A stretch of DNA of 64,000 nucleotides from positions 1 to 64,000 of the forward strand of contig NZ_JABLSI010000016.1 in assembly GCF_019303475.1 (NCBI RefSeq), written 5' to 3'. Of this stretch, positions 28,464 to 37,036 are shown piece by piece. A model generated the notes under the pieces. It worked only from the letters and a program-made list of their open reading frames with translations, searched no databases and had not been told where the DNA came from. How positions within the stretch are numbered: position 1 is the stretch's first letter; every line of letters begins with the position of its first letter. The DNA is from Streptomyces sp. JJ38 (GTDB lineage: Bacteria > Actinomycetota > Actinomycetes > Streptomycetales > Streptomycetaceae). The position numbers and the translations under genes were made by a program.

Positions 28464-29498
28464 ATGCTCGAAGATCAGACGGCACCGGAAAGCCGGCCTC
28501 AGTCCGCGGCTACCGCACCGCCGATCCCCGCGCAGCAGCACGCGGAGTCCTCCTGGCCGTCGGGCTACCCCACCCGCTACGCCGTGGTGGACGTGGAGAC
28601 GACCGGGCTCGCCCGGGAGGACAGAATCGTCTCCGCCGCCGTCTACCAGCTCGACGGCCGGGGCGAGGTGGAGGACCACTGGTACTCCACCGTCAACCCA
28701 CAGCGTGATCCGGGGCCCACCTGGATCCACGGCCTGACGAGCGCGGTCCTGGCCGACGCCCCCCTCTTCGCCGACGTGGCCGAGGAGTTCGCCCGGCGCT
28801 TGGAGGGCCGCGTCCTGGTCGCCCACAACGCGATGTTCGACTGGACGATGATCGCCCGCGAGTTCGCCCGCGCGGACCGCGAGCCGCCGGTGCGCCAGCG
28901 GCTGTGCACCATCGCCCTCTCCAAAGAGCTCGGGCTGCCGCTGGCCAACCACAAGCTGGAGACGCTCGCCGCGCACTACGGCGTCGTCCAGGAGCGCGCC
29001 CACCACGCGCTGGACGACGCCCGGGTGCTGGCCGAGGCGTTCCGGCCGAGCCTGCGGCTGGCCGCGGGCCGGGGCGCCCGGCTCCCCCTGCTCGCCTGCA
29101 CCCCGCTCACGGAGTGGGCCACCGGGCCGCAGGACGGCGGCTTCGCACGCGGCCGGCAGACCTATCGCTCGGCCGCCTGGCGGCCCTCCCGCCGCCGCCC
29201 CGCCTGCCCCTACCCCAACCCCGGCCGGTACGAGCCCGGGGGCGCGCTCGTCCAGGGCATGCGGGTGGCGATCTCCGGGGACACCTTCACCGAGCGCGAG
29301 CTGCTGGAGGACCGGGCCGTCGAGGCGGGGCTGCACATCGCCACGAGCGTCTCCCGGCTCACCAGCCTCCTGGTGACCAACGATCCCGAGTCCCCCACCG
29401 GCAAGGTCACCCGCGCCCGCTCCTTCGGCACCCCCGTCATCGACGAGGCGGCCTTCACCCAGCTCCTGCGGGACGTGGCCCCCGCGCCGAAGGGCTGA
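28464..29498 (+). CDS. DEDDh 3'-5' exonuclease with C-terminal BRCT-like domain
   Basis: 344-aa protein. The exonuclease domain (about 35-195) shows Exo I YAVVDVETTG, Exo II VAHNAMFDWTM and Exo III HHALDDARVL, the DEDDh signature of DNA polymerase III epsilon-like enzymes. A Pro/Arg-rich linker leads to a BRCT-like domain (about 270-340: GMRVAISGDTFTERELLEDR, then THxx-type packing and TPVIDEAAFTQLL). ATG at 28464 starts MLEDQTAPESRPQ. It is likely a DNA repair or proofreading accessory nuclease rather than the polymerase subunit itself. Confidence 0.88.
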   Translation: MLEDQTAPESRPQSAATAPPIPAQQHAESSWPSGYPTRYAVVDVETTGLAREDRIVSAAVYQLDGRGEVEDHWYSTVNPQRDPGPTWIHGLTSAVLADAPLFADVAEEFARRLEGRVLVAHNAMFDWTMIAREFARADREPPVRQRLCTIALSKELGLPLANHKLETLAAHYGVVQERAHHALDDARVLAEAFRPSLRLAAGRGARLPLLACTPLTEWATGPQDGGFARGRQTYRSAAWRPSRRRPACPYPNPGRYEPGGALVQGMRVAISGDTFTERELLEDRAVEAGLHIATSVSRLTSLLVTNDPESPTGKVTRARSFGTPVIDEAAFTQLLRDVAPAPKG

Positions 29499-29523
29499 CG
29501 GCCGCGCGGTACCGTCGTTGGTC

Positions 29524-30357
29524 GTGTACCGCTTCCTGTTGTCTCGGCAGTGGGTGATCCTCACTCTGCTCGCACTCGTGCTGATGCCCGTCATGGTCCA
29601 GCTCGGGTTCTGGCAGTTGCACCGGCACGAGGCACGGGTGGCGCACAACGAGCTGATCGCCGGCAGCCTGGCCGCCGAGCCGGTTCCGGTCGCGGAGCTC
29701 ACCGGAGTGGGCCGGCAGCCCGCCGAGGACGACATGTTCCGCCGGGTCACGGCGACCGGCGTCTACGACCCCGCGCACGAGGTCGTCGTCCGCCGCCGGA
29801 CGGCCGCCGACGGCCGCGAGATCGGCTACTTCGTCCTCACCCCGCTGATCCGCCCGGACGGCACCGCGCTGCTGGTCAACCGGGGCTGGGTGCCCGGCGA
29901 CGGCGACCAGCGGGCCTTCCCCGAGGTGCCCGCGGCCCCGGGCGGCACCGTGACCGTCACCGGGCGGCTGCTGCGGGACGAGACGACGGCGGCCACGGGG
30001 ATCAAGGACCGCGGCGGGCTGCCCGAGCGCCAGGTCATGCTCATCAACAGCGAGCAGCGGGCCGCCGAGCTGGAGCGCCCCGTGCTCGGCGGCTTCGTCG
30101 AGCTGACGGCCACCGACCCGCGGCCCGCCGAGGACGAGCTCGCCGAGCAGGTCCCGGAGCCCGACCACAGCGGCGTCGGCGCGCACCTGGCCTACGCGGT
30201 CCAGTGGTGGCTGTTCACGGCGGCCGTCCCCGTGGGCTGGGTGATCCTGCTCCGCCGGGAGCTGCGGGACCGGCGGGCCGCGGCCCGGACGGCGGACGAG
30301 GGCGCGTCGGCCACCGACCCGGCCCTCGCGCGGGCCACGGCGGGCACGGCAGACTGA
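29524..30357 (+). CDS. SURF1 family cytochrome oxidase assembly protein
   Basis: 277-aa protein with a transmembrane helix near each end (VILTLLALVLMPVMVQLGFW and WWLFTAAVPVGWVILL) flanking an extracytoplasmic domain, as in Surf1/Shy1, which help assemble heme-a cytochrome c oxidase. Conserved parts are GFWQLHRHEARVAHN, VTATGVYDPAHEVVVRRR and LVNRGWVPG. GTG at 29524 (MYRFLLSRQWV) fits actinobacterial homologues. It is probably co-transcribed with the SDR gene five bases downstream. Confidence 0.9.
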   Translation: MYRFLLSRQWVILTLLALVLMPVMVQLGFWQLHRHEARVAHNELIAGSLAAEPVPVAELTGVGRQPAEDDMFRRVTATGVYDPAHEVVVRRRTAADGREIGYFVLTPLIRPDGTALLVNRGWVPGDGDQRAFPEVPAAPGGTVTVTGRLLRDETTAATGIKDRGGLPERQVMLINSEQRAAELERPVLGGFVELTATDPRPAEDELAEQVPEPDHSGVGAHLAYAVQWWLFTAAVPVGWVILLRRELRDRRAAARTADEGASATDPALARATAGTAD

Positions 30358-30362
30358 CCCCC

Positions 30363-31118
30363 ATGGATCTTGGGCTCAAGGACACCGCGTACCTCGTCAC
30401 CGGCGGCACCCGCGGGCTCGGCTTCGCGACCGCCGAGCAGCTCACCGCCGACGGGGCACGGGTCATGATCACCGGACGCGAGCAGGGCGCGGCGGAGGAC
30501 ACGGCACGGCGGCTCGGCCCCCTGGCCGTCGGCACGGCGGCGGACAACGCCGACCCGGAGGCGGCCGAGCGGCTGACGGAGGCCGCGCTCACCTCCTTCG
30601 GGCGGCTGGACGGCGTCCTCATCAGCGTGGGCGGCCCGCCGGCCGGCAGCGCGGAGACGTCGAGCGACGCGCAGTGGCGGGAGGCGTTCGAGTCCGTCTT
30701 CCTCGGCGCCGTACGGCTGGCCAGGGCCGCCGCCGCGCGGCTGTCCGAGGGCGGCGTCATCGGCTTCGTCCTGTCCGGTTCGGTGGCCGAGCCCATCCCG
30801 GGCCTGACGATCTCCAACGGACTGCGCCCGGGGCTGGCGGGGTTCGCGAAGTCGCTGTCACTGGAACTGGGGCCGCGCGGCATCCGGGTGGTGGGGCTCC
30901 TGCCCTCGCGCATCGACACCGACCGGCTGCGGGAGCTGGACGCCCTCTCCGGTGACGCCGCGGCCTCCCGCGAGCGCAACCAGGCGATGATCCCGCTCGG
31001 GCGCTACGGCACGCCGGAGGAGTTCGGGAAGGCGGCGGCGTTCCTGCTCTCCCCCGCGGCCTCCTACCTCACCGGCACGATGCTCCCCGTGGACGGCGGC
31101 GCGCAGCACCGTTTCTGA
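30363..31118 (+). CDS. SDR-fold protein lacking the canonical Tyr/Lys pair
   Basis: 251-aa Rossmann protein with a normal cofactor motif (VTGGTRGLGFATA, 13-25) and a C-terminal LTGTMLPVDGGAQ. Aligning AGFAKSLSLEL with the FabG encoded in this window places Ser151 at the catalytic Tyr and Arg155 at the catalytic Lys (SNGLR instead of YxxxK), while Ser in VLSGSV is kept. A subgroup of SDRs with SNxxR exists; its reaction is unclear. It follows SURF1 by five bases, so co-expression is likely. Confidence 0.85.
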   Translation: MDLGLKDTAYLVTGGTRGLGFATAEQLTADGARVMITGREQGAAEDTARRLGPLAVGTAADNADPEAAERLTEAALTSFGRLDGVLISVGGPPAGSAETSSDAQWREAFESVFLGAVRLARAAAARLSEGGVIGFVLSGSVAEPIPGLTISNGLRPGLAGFAKSLSLELGPRGIRVVGLLPSRIDTDRLRELDALSGDAAASRERNQAMIPLGRYGTPEEFGKAAAFLLSPAASYLTGTMLPVDGGAQHRF

Positions 31119-31202
31119 GCCTCGCCCCGCCGCCGAGCACCACGGCGGGAGCGCCCGGACGTGCGGCCGTCAGCACCCGCCGGGGGCGTTCGGCCGGAGC
31201 CG

Positions 31203-31799
31203 TCAGCCGATACGCTCGGTGCGGCCGCGCGCGCCGCGCAGCCGCACTTCGGCCGGGAGTTCGGCCAGCCCCGCCGAGAGCCTGGCCCGCTCCAGCGGCC
31301 CCTCCCGCAACTCCCGCACGATGTGGTCGGGGCGGGCGTCGGCGTCCACGAGCAGCCCGACGCGGGCCCGGGGCGCACGGCGCCGGCCGGTCAGCACCAC
31401 CCGCGCGTCCCGGACGCCGGGCAGGCTCTCCGCCTCCCCGGCCAGCACCTCGGCGAGCGCGGAGCCCCGCAGGCGCGCCCCGGCGCCGTCCCCGCTGTCC
31501 ACCTGCAGCGTGCCGAGGCGGCGGGCGCGGAGCTGGCCCAGCAGCCACCAGACCGCGACGAGGAGCAGCGCGCCGAGCACCGTGAAGACGACGGGCCACC
31601 ACCAGCCCTCGTCGGTCCACTGCGTGCGGTCCTCGTGGGTGAGCACGACCTCGTCGGGGTTGCGCCACGAGTAGCCCTCGGGCGGGACGACGTCCAGCCG
31701 CCGCGGCAGATCCGCGGCGGCGGCCAGAGCGGCGAGCCCCAGGGCCAGGAGGCCGAGTCCGACGAGGCCCAGCAACAGCCGGTTGACGGTTCTCAGCAT
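31203..31799 (-). CDS. amaP: AmaP-like alkaline shock membrane anchor protein
   Basis: 198-aa protein with two N-terminal membrane helices (LLLGLVGLGLLALGLAALAA and WWWPVVFTVLGALLLVAVWW) separated by about 45 extracytoplasmic residues, followed by a soluble domain resembling the Asp23 fold. AmaP anchors Asp23 to the membrane in Staphylococcus. ATG at 31799 is chosen; an in-frame GTG at 31811 adds four residues. It is the last gene of a five-gene minus-strand cluster with two Asp23-family proteins. Confidence 0.82.
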   Translation of the reverse strand: MLRTVNRLLLGLVGLGLLALGLAALAAAADLPRRLDVVPPEGYSWRNPDEVVLTHEDRTQWTDEGWWWPVVFTVLGALLLVAVWWLLGQLRARRLGTLQVDSGDGAGARLRGSALAEVLAGEAESLPGVRDARVVLTGRRRAPRARVGLLVDADARPDHIVRELREGPLERARLSAGLAELPAEVRLRGARGRTERIG

Positions 31800-31812
31800 C
31801 GGCTCACTCACC

Positions 31813-32481
31813 TCAGTGCCGGTCCGGACGGCGGACGTGGACGGACAGTCGGGGCGCCCGGGCGAGGCCCAGGTCGGCGACGGTGTCGGCGAGCACGCCC
31901 CGCAGGTCCGCGCGCACCGCGTCCAGCTCGCGGAAGTGGGCGACCGCTCTGGCCCGTACCGACCGGCGGCGCACCGTGACCTTCGCCGACCGCACACCCG
32001 GGACCTGCACCGCCTGTCCGCGCAGGACGGCCGCCGCGGTCCGCCGGTCGATCCCTGCCCGGAGCCCCGGCGCGCCCCGCATGGTCAGCAGCCACCGCGT
32101 GCCGGGGGTCAGGGCGAGGAGCAGCAGCCACAGCCCGAGGAGGGCGACGGCGACGGCGGTGCCGAGGACCCAGCCGTCACTCAGGGACCGGCCGGCCAGC
32201 TGCTCGGCCAGCTCGCGCCGCCAGGCCCGCGCCTCGTGCCCGGCGCGCACGGCGGCGAGGTCGTAGAGCAGGGCGCCGGTGGCGAAGGCCAGTACCAGTG
32301 CGAGCAGGAGGGCAGGCAGCCGGCGCTCCGACCAGAACCGGCCGCGCCGCCCGGAGCCGGCCCGGGGGGCCTTCGGCCCTCGCTCCTCGTCTGGCCCGGC
32401 GGGGTCCGCGGCGGCGTCGGCGGGGGCCGCGGGCCGCTTCTCCAGGGTCGGTGGCCCGCCCCCGGCGGCTTCGTCGCTCAC
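31813..32481 (-). CDS. DUF6286-type membrane protein of the Asp23 cluster
   Basis: 222-aa protein. About 50 N-terminal residues are Pro/Ala/Gly-rich and cytoplasmic, then come two helices (LPALLLALVLAFATGALLYD and WVLGTAVAVALLGLWLLLLA) and a C-terminal soluble domain with Arg-rich strands (VRSAKVTVRRRSVRARAVAH). GTG at 32481 overlaps the upstream Asp23 stop by four bases (GTGA) and has GGGAGGG upstream. It is part of the coupled envelope-stress cluster. The biochemical role is unknown. Confidence 0.78.
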   Translation of the reverse strand: MSDEAAGGGPPTLEKRPAAPADAAADPAGPDEERGPKAPRAGSGRRGRFWSERRLPALLLALVLAFATGALLYDLAAVRAGHEARAWRRELAEQLAGRSLSDGWVLGTAVAVALLGLWLLLLALTPGTRWLLTMRGAPGLRAGIDRRTAAAVLRGQAVQVPGVRSAKVTVRRRSVRARAVAHFRELDAVRADLRGVLADTVADLGLARAPRLSVHVRRPDRH

Positions 32482-32954
32482 TCCACCCTCCCGGCGCGGT
32501 CCTGCACCAGATGCGGCGCGTTCAGCCGTTCGACGTCGATGGCGACCTCCGGGACCGCGAAGCCGGCCAGCTCCGCGACCCGGTCGATGACGCGGCGCCG
32601 CACGGCCCGGCACTGGGCGCCGATGTCACCGGGGTAGCCGAGCTCCACGGCGACGCGCAGCCGGGCGGTGTCCGGCTCCCCGCCACGGCGGGAACGGGCG
32701 CGCGCGGTGACCGTGGCGTGCCGGGCCCGGCCGCCGGGCGGCGCGGGTGGCGTGCCGTCCGGGCTCCCCGCCGCGGCGGGGCCGGAGGTGGAGGTAGAGG
32801 AGGACCGTGTGGTCCCGGCAGGGCCGGCCGGTGCGGCGTCGCCCTCCGAGGAGCGCAGGGCCTCGTGTGCGGCCTGCGCCGCGATCTTGGCGATCACCTT
32901 GTCGGCGACCCGGGTGGCGCCGCGTTCGGCGGCCGGAACGCGCTCGAGAGCCAT
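32478..32954 (-). CDS. Asp23/Gls24 family protein (second copy)
   Basis: 158-aa cytoplasmic protein with conserved VADKVIAKIAAQAAHEAL at the N-terminus and LRVAVELGYPGDIGAQCRAV, the Asp23 pattern, but with an insert (about 40-95) of low-complexity Ser/Thr/Gly/Pro. The C-terminus contains the typical RVIDRVAELAGFAVPEVAID. It probably assembles under the membrane with AmaP. Stop and start are coupled with the downstream gene. Confidence 0.82.
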   Translation of the reverse strand: MALERVPAAERGATRVADKVIAKIAAQAAHEALRSSEGDAAPAGPAGTTRSSSTSTSGPAAAGSPDGTPPAPPGGRARHATVTARARSRRGGEPDTARLRVAVELGYPGDIGAQCRAVRRRVIDRVAELAGFAVPEVAIDVERLNAPHLVQDRAGRVE

Positions 32955-32957
32955 CGC

Positions 32958-33146
32958 TCACCGCCGTCCGCTTCGGCCCCGGGTACCGAAGAAGTCCCCC
33001 GGGTCGAGGTCGCCGTCGGCGAACCTGCCGGCCACGAAGCCCACCGCACCCAACGCGGCGACCAGCAGGAACGCTCCGAACCCGCCGAAGTACCCGGCGA
33101 AGCCGAGCGCCATTCCAGTGATCAGTCCGACGACCGCCATACTCAT
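32958..33146 (-). CDS. Small membrane protein of the Asp23 cluster, 62 aa
   Basis: Two short, Gly-rich hydrophobic helices (VVGLITGMALGFAGYFGGFG and AFLLVAALGAVGFVAGRF), then a polar tail rich in Asp, Gly and Arg. It sits three bases before the Asp23-like gene, so it is co-translated. Small DUF2273-like membrane proteins accompany Asp23 in other bacteria; this may be its actinobacterial equivalent. Confidence 0.78.
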   Translation of the reverse strand: MSMAVVGLITGMALGFAGYFGGFGAFLLVAALGAVGFVAGRFADGDLDPGDFFGTRGRSGRR

Positions 33147-33227
33147 AGTGCGCTCCCTTGTATCGCTCCGCCCGGCCCGCGCCGGAGCCCGGTCCCGTGC
33201 CGGGTCTACCCCGCTGCCGGACCGGTA

Positions 33228-33692
33228 CTACCGCAGTCGCGGCTCCTCTTCCTCCTCGTCGTCCGGCTCGTCGGGGAGCTTCACGTCGCTCACCGCGATG
33301 TTGACCTCCACGACCTCCAGGCCCGTCATGCGCTCGACGGCCTCGATGACGCTGCCGCGCACGTCGGAGGCGACGTCCCCGATCGAGACGCCGTAGTCGA
33401 CGACGATCTCCAGGTCGAGGGCCGCCTGCACCTCTCCGACCTCGGCCTTGACCCCGCGCGTGGCGGAGCGGCTGCCGCCCGGGACCCGGTCGCGGACCGC
33501 GCCGAAGGTCCGGGCCATGCCACCGCCCATGGCATGGACGCCGTCGACGTCGCGGGCGGCCAGACCGGCGATCTTGGCGACCACGCCGTCGGCGATGGTC
33601 GTCTTGCCCCGGCCGGCGGGCGGCCCACCGCCCCGCTTCGCGCTCTCCGACCGACCGGACTCCTTGGCCGTGGCGGATGTGGTCTCGGTCAT
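33228..33692 (-). CDS. Asp23/Gls24 family envelope stress protein
   Basis: 154-aa protein with the full Asp23 core: KTTIADGVVAKIAGLAARDV, then GVHAMGGG, GVKAEVGEVQAALDLEIVVD, YGVSIGDVASDVRGSVIEAV and LEVVEVNIAVSDVKL. It has a charged N-terminal tail and an acidic C-terminus (DEPDDEEEEEP). It is the first gene of the cluster. ATG at 33692 is preferred; a GTG nine bases upstream is also possible. Such proteins polymerise beneath the membrane and support envelope homeostasis. Confidence 0.88.
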   Translation of the reverse strand: MTETTSATAKESGRSESAKRGGGPPAGRGKTTIADGVVAKIAGLAARDVDGVHAMGGGMARTFGAVRDRVPGGSRSATRGVKAEVGEVQAALDLEIVVDYGVSIGDVASDVRGSVIEAVERMTGLEVVEVNIAVSDVKLPDEPDDEEEEEPRLR

Positions 33693-33813
33693 CGCCTTCA
33701 CCCCTCTCGGAAAGCCTGCCGGAGGCGGCCGTCGGCCGCCCCCGCTCCGCCCCTCACCCTAGGGCCGCCGACGGCACCGGCCCGCGTGCTGTGCCGCCGA
33801 ACGGGTAGGCGGG

Positions 33814-34605
33814 CTACTCCCCCAGCCCGGCGAGGTCCCTGAGACGGCGGCCCTGCGCGGCGCGCTCCGCGATGCGCTGCTCCCCGTAGCTCCGCTCGGC
33901 GGCGCCCTGGAGCAGGGCCTTGGTCTCGATCACGGCGTCACGCGGCGCGGCCAGCAGCGCGGCGGCCAGGTCGGCGGTGGCCGCGTCCAGTTCGGCACGG
34001 GGCACGACGAGGTTCGCCAGGCCGGTGCGCTCGGCCTCGTCCGCGTGCACGAAACGGCCGGTGGCGCAGATCTCCAGGGCCCGGGCGTACCCCACGAGGT
34101 TGACCAGGGGCTGGGTGCCCGTCAGGTCGGGGACGAGGCCGAGGCTCGTCTCGCGCATGGCGAACTGGGCGTCGTCGGCGCACACCCGCAGGTCGCAGGC
34201 GAGGGCCAGCTGGAAGCCGGCCCCGATCGCATGCCCCTGGACGGCGGCGACGGTGACGACGTCGGGCCGCCGCCACCAGGTGAACGCCTCCTGGTACTCG
34301 GCGATGGTGCGGTCCATCTCCTCGGCCGGGCCGCGGGCCAGGTCGAGGAACGAGGGCTCGCCGTCGAAGCCTTCGGGGGTGAAGGCCTGCCGGTCCAGGC
34401 CCGCGGAGAAGGACTTGCCCTCGCCCCGCAGCACCACGACCCGCACGCTGCCGGGCAGTTCCCGGCCCACCGCGGCGAGGGCCCGCCACATGGCCGGGGA
34501 CTGGGCGTTGCGCTTGTCCGCGTTGGCGAGCGTGACCGTCGCCACGCCGCCGTCGTTCTCCGCCTCGACGGTGAGTCGAACACCGTCCCGATCGAGCAGG
34601 GTCAT
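33814..34605 (-). CDS. Enoyl-CoA hydratase/isomerase family protein
   Basis: 263-aa crotonase-fold protein. The CoA-binding oxyanion hole is formed by SAGLDRQAF and GHAIGAGFQLALACDLRVCA. ETSLGLVPDLTGTQPLVNLV covers the region holding one of the catalytic acids of hydratases; here Asp (PDLTG) stands where Glu is frequent, so substrate or reaction may differ. ATG at 34605 has GGAGG five bases upstream. It is adjacent to gbn on the same strand but separated by a 119-bp gap. The exact acyl-CoA substrate cannot be read from sequence. Confidence 0.88.
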   Translation of the reverse strand: MTLLDRDGVRLTVEAENDGGVATVTLANADKRNAQSPAMWRALAAVGRELPGSVRVVVLRGEGKSFSAGLDRQAFTPEGFDGEPSFLDLARGPAEEMDRTIAEYQEAFTWWRRPDVVTVAAVQGHAIGAGFQLALACDLRVCADDAQFAMRETSLGLVPDLTGTQPLVNLVGYARALEICATGRFVHADEAERTGLANLVVPRAELDAATADLAAALLAAPRDAVIETKALLQGAAERSYGEQRIAERAAQGRRLRDLAGLGE

Positions 34606-34724
34606 CGCATCCTCCGGTGGCTCGTCCGCAGTTAAGTGACTGCAGAGTAACCACCTGACCGACGCCATGCCCGACCGGGTGCGCCGCCGTCAGGCGCCAC
34701 CCGCCCACCGGCGGTGTGTGGAGG

Positions 34725-34940
34725 TCAGTCGGCCTTCCTGCCCCGGGTGGCGCCGCCGCGACCGCGCAGGGTCACGCCCGCCTCGCTGAGCATGCGGTGC
34801 ACGAAGCCGTAGGACCGGCCGGTCTCTTCGGCCAGGGCCCGAATGCTCGCGCCGGAGTCGTATTTCTTCTTGAGGTCCGCCGCGAGCTGCTCGCGCGCGG
34901 CGCCGGTCACCCGGCTGCCCTTCTTCAGAGTCTCGGTCAC
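34725..34940 (-). CDS. gbn: Gbn-like nucleoid-associated protein (GATC-binding)
   Basis: 71-aa basic protein with one helix-turn-helix: AREQLAADLKKKYDSGASIR then LAEETGRSYGFVHRMLSEAG, ending in a Lys/Arg/Gly tail (GRGGATRGRKAD). It matches in length, sequence style and position the S. coelicolor SCO1839 product Gbn, which coats the chromosome at GATC motifs and affects sporulation timing and antibiotic output. GTG at 34940 has GAGGAGG six bases upstream. The gene's own upstream region is rich in GATC, consistent with autoregulation. Confidence 0.88.
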   Translation of the reverse strand: MTETLKKGSRVTGAAREQLAADLKKKYDSGASIRALAEETGRSYGFVHRMLSEAGVTLRGRGGATRGRKAD

Positions 34941-35417
34941 CCGTGCCTCCTCATGGGAAGTGCGCTCTGAGTTCTCATGATCACCCCTTCCGGTCCTTCT
35001 GGCCACCCATTCAGCAAGGTCGATGGGAGCAGCTTGACGCCGCGGGCACGCTCGGTGACGGGACGCGCGGCCCGGAACGGGTTGGGCCGCGCGCTTCCGG
35101 TCGCCGCCCGGCCCCCTGAACGGGCAGGTCAGCGGGGAGATGCGCGGCCCGGCCCGGGGGCGGGGGCCGAGCGGGAGGACGGGCGCTTCCGTGATCGGCA
35201 AGCCCCGGGGGATACGAGCCGTCCTCACTCGGATGAAGGATCACGCGTCTACTGCGCGGCGCCCGGGGGAAGCGCGACGATCACGGAAAGCATCCGAGCG
35301 GCACCTGTAGGTGAGGCGAGGCCACGCCCGGGGCCGCGGGGCCGCGGGGCGTAAGACCTCGGAGCCGGCCGGGGCCCTGAGGGCCTGGGCACCTCGCGGC
35401 TCAGGTGCTCAGGGTGC
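34941..35417. promoter_or_regulatory. Long upstream region of gbn with four GATC sites
   Basis: A 477-bp gap between the ABC-F and gbn genes. GATC occurs at 34979, 35193, 35239 and 35279; three are followed by AC (GATCAC), and the last three are 40-46 bp apart. No coding frame with native codon use is seen. It probably contains the gbn promoter and possible Gbn self-binding sites. Confidence 0.5.
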
Positions 35418-37016
35418 TCAGGCGAGGGCCACCAGATCGGCGTAGTCCGCGCCCCACAGGTCCTCCACGCCGTCGGGCAGCAGGATGATCCGCTCGGGCT
35501 GGAGGGCGTCGACGGCGCCCTCGTCATGCGTCACCAGGACCACGGCACCGGTGAAGGTGCGCAGCGCGCCGAGGATCTCCTCCCGGCTGGCCGGGTCCAG
35601 GTTGTTCGTCGGCTCGTCGAGCAGCAGCACGTTGGCCGAGGAGACGACGAGCGTGGCCAGCGCGAGCCGCGTCTTCTCCCCGCCGGACAGGACGCCGGCG
35701 GGCTTGTCGACGTCGTCGCCGGAGAACAGGAAGGAGCCGAGCACCTTGCGGACCTGGACGAGGTCCATGTCGGGCGCGGAGGAGCGCATGTTCTCCAGCA
35801 CCGTACGGTCCGGGTCGAGCGTCTCGTGCTCCTGTGCGTAGTAGCCGAGCTTGAGGCCGTGACCGGGCCGCACCGCGCCGGTGTCCGGCTCCTCGACCCC
35901 CGCCAGCAGGCGCAGCAGCGTCGTCTTTCCGGCGCCGTTGAGGCCGAGGATGACGACGCGCGAGCCGCGGTCCACGGCGAGGCTGACGTCGGTGAAGATC
36001 TCCAGCGAGCCGTAGGACTTGGACAGTCCCTCGGCCGTCAACGGCGTCTTTCCGCACGGGGCGGGGTCGGGGAAGCGGAGCTTGGCCACCTTGTCCGACT
36101 GCCGCTCGGACTCCAGCCCGGCCAGCAGCTTCTCCGCCCGGCGGGCCATGTTCTGCGCGGCGACGGCCTTCGTCGCCTTGGCCCGCATCTTGTCCGCCTG
36201 CGAGTTGAGCGCCGCGGCCTTCTTCTCCGCGTTGGCCCGCTCCCTGCGGCGCCGCTTCTCGTCCGCCTCGCGCTGCGTCAGGTACTGCTTCCAGCCCATG
36301 TTGTACTGGTCGATCTGGGAGCGGTTGGCGTCGAGGTAGAAGACCTTGTTGACCACCGTCTCCACGAGGTCGATGTCGTGGGAGATGACGACGAGGCCGC
36401 CGCGGTAGGTCTTGAGGAAGTCCCGCAGCCAGACGATGGAGTCGGCGTCCAGGTGGTTCGTCGGCTCGTCCAGGAGCAGGATGTCGGCGTCGGAGAAGAG
36501 GATGCGGGCCAGCTCGACGCGGCGCCGCTGACCGCCGGAGAGCGTGTGCAGCGGCTGGGCGAGCACGCGGTCGGGCAGCCCGAGGCTCGCGGCGATGGTC
36601 GCGGCCTCGGCCTCGGCGGCGTAGCCGCCCTTGGTGAGGAACTCGGTCTCCAGCCGCTCGTACTTCTTCATGGCGCGCTCGCGGGTGGCGCCCTTGCCGC
36701 CGGCCATCCGGTCCTCGTTCTCCCGCATGCGGCGGATGACGGTGTCGAGGCCGCGGGCGGAGAGGATGCGGTCGCGGGCGAGAGTGTCCAGGTCGCCGGT
36801 GCGCGGGTCCTGCGGCAGGTAGCCGACCTCGCCGGTGTTGGTGATGGTGCCGGAGGCCGGCACGCCCTCGCCGGCGAGGCACTTGGTGAGCGTGGTCTTG
36901 CCGGCGCCGTTGCGGCCGACGAGGCCGATACGGTCGCCGCGGGCGATACGGAAGCTGGCCGACTCGATGAGGACGCGGGCGCCGGCGCGCAGCTCGAGAC
37001 CGGAGACGGTGATCAC
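35418..37016 (-). CDS. ABC-F family ATPase (ribosome-associated type)
   Basis: 532-aa protein with two ABC domains and no transmembrane region. The first has Walker A GLVGRNGAGKTTLT, signature LSGGQRRRVELARI and Walker B ILLLDEPTNHLD. The second has GLNGAGKTTLL, LSGGEKTRLAL and LLLDEPTNNLDP. The linker (about 235-305) is Lys/Arg/Ala-rich coiled coil (KRRRRERANAEKKAAAL), the interdomain P-site region typical of ABC-F proteins that act on the ribosomal exit site. It might be a housekeeping translation factor or an antibiotic target-protection protein; the linker length alone does not decide. GTG start at 37016. Confidence 0.92.
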   Translation of the reverse strand: MITVSGLELRAGARVLIESASFRIARGDRIGLVGRNGAGKTTLTKCLAGEGVPASGTITNTGEVGYLPQDPRTGDLDTLARDRILSARGLDTVIRRMRENEDRMAGGKGATRERAMKKYERLETEFLTKGGYAAEAEAATIAASLGLPDRVLAQPLHTLSGGQRRRVELARILFSDADILLLDEPTNHLDADSIVWLRDFLKTYRGGLVVISHDIDLVETVVNKVFYLDANRSQIDQYNMGWKQYLTQREADEKRRRRERANAEKKAAALNSQADKMRAKATKAVAAQNMARRAEKLLAGLESERQSDKVAKLRFPDPAPCGKTPLTAEGLSKSYGSLEIFTDVSLAVDRGSRVVILGLNGAGKTTLLRLLAGVEEPDTGAVRPGHGLKLGYYAQEHETLDPDRTVLENMRSSAPDMDLVQVRKVLGSFLFSGDDVDKPAGVLSGGEKTRLALATLVVSSANVLLLDEPTNNLDPASREEILGALRTFTGAVVLVTHDEGAVDALQPERIILLPDGVEDLWGADYADLVALA

Positions 37017-37036
37017 GGGGAAACTCCTGGGCGGGA

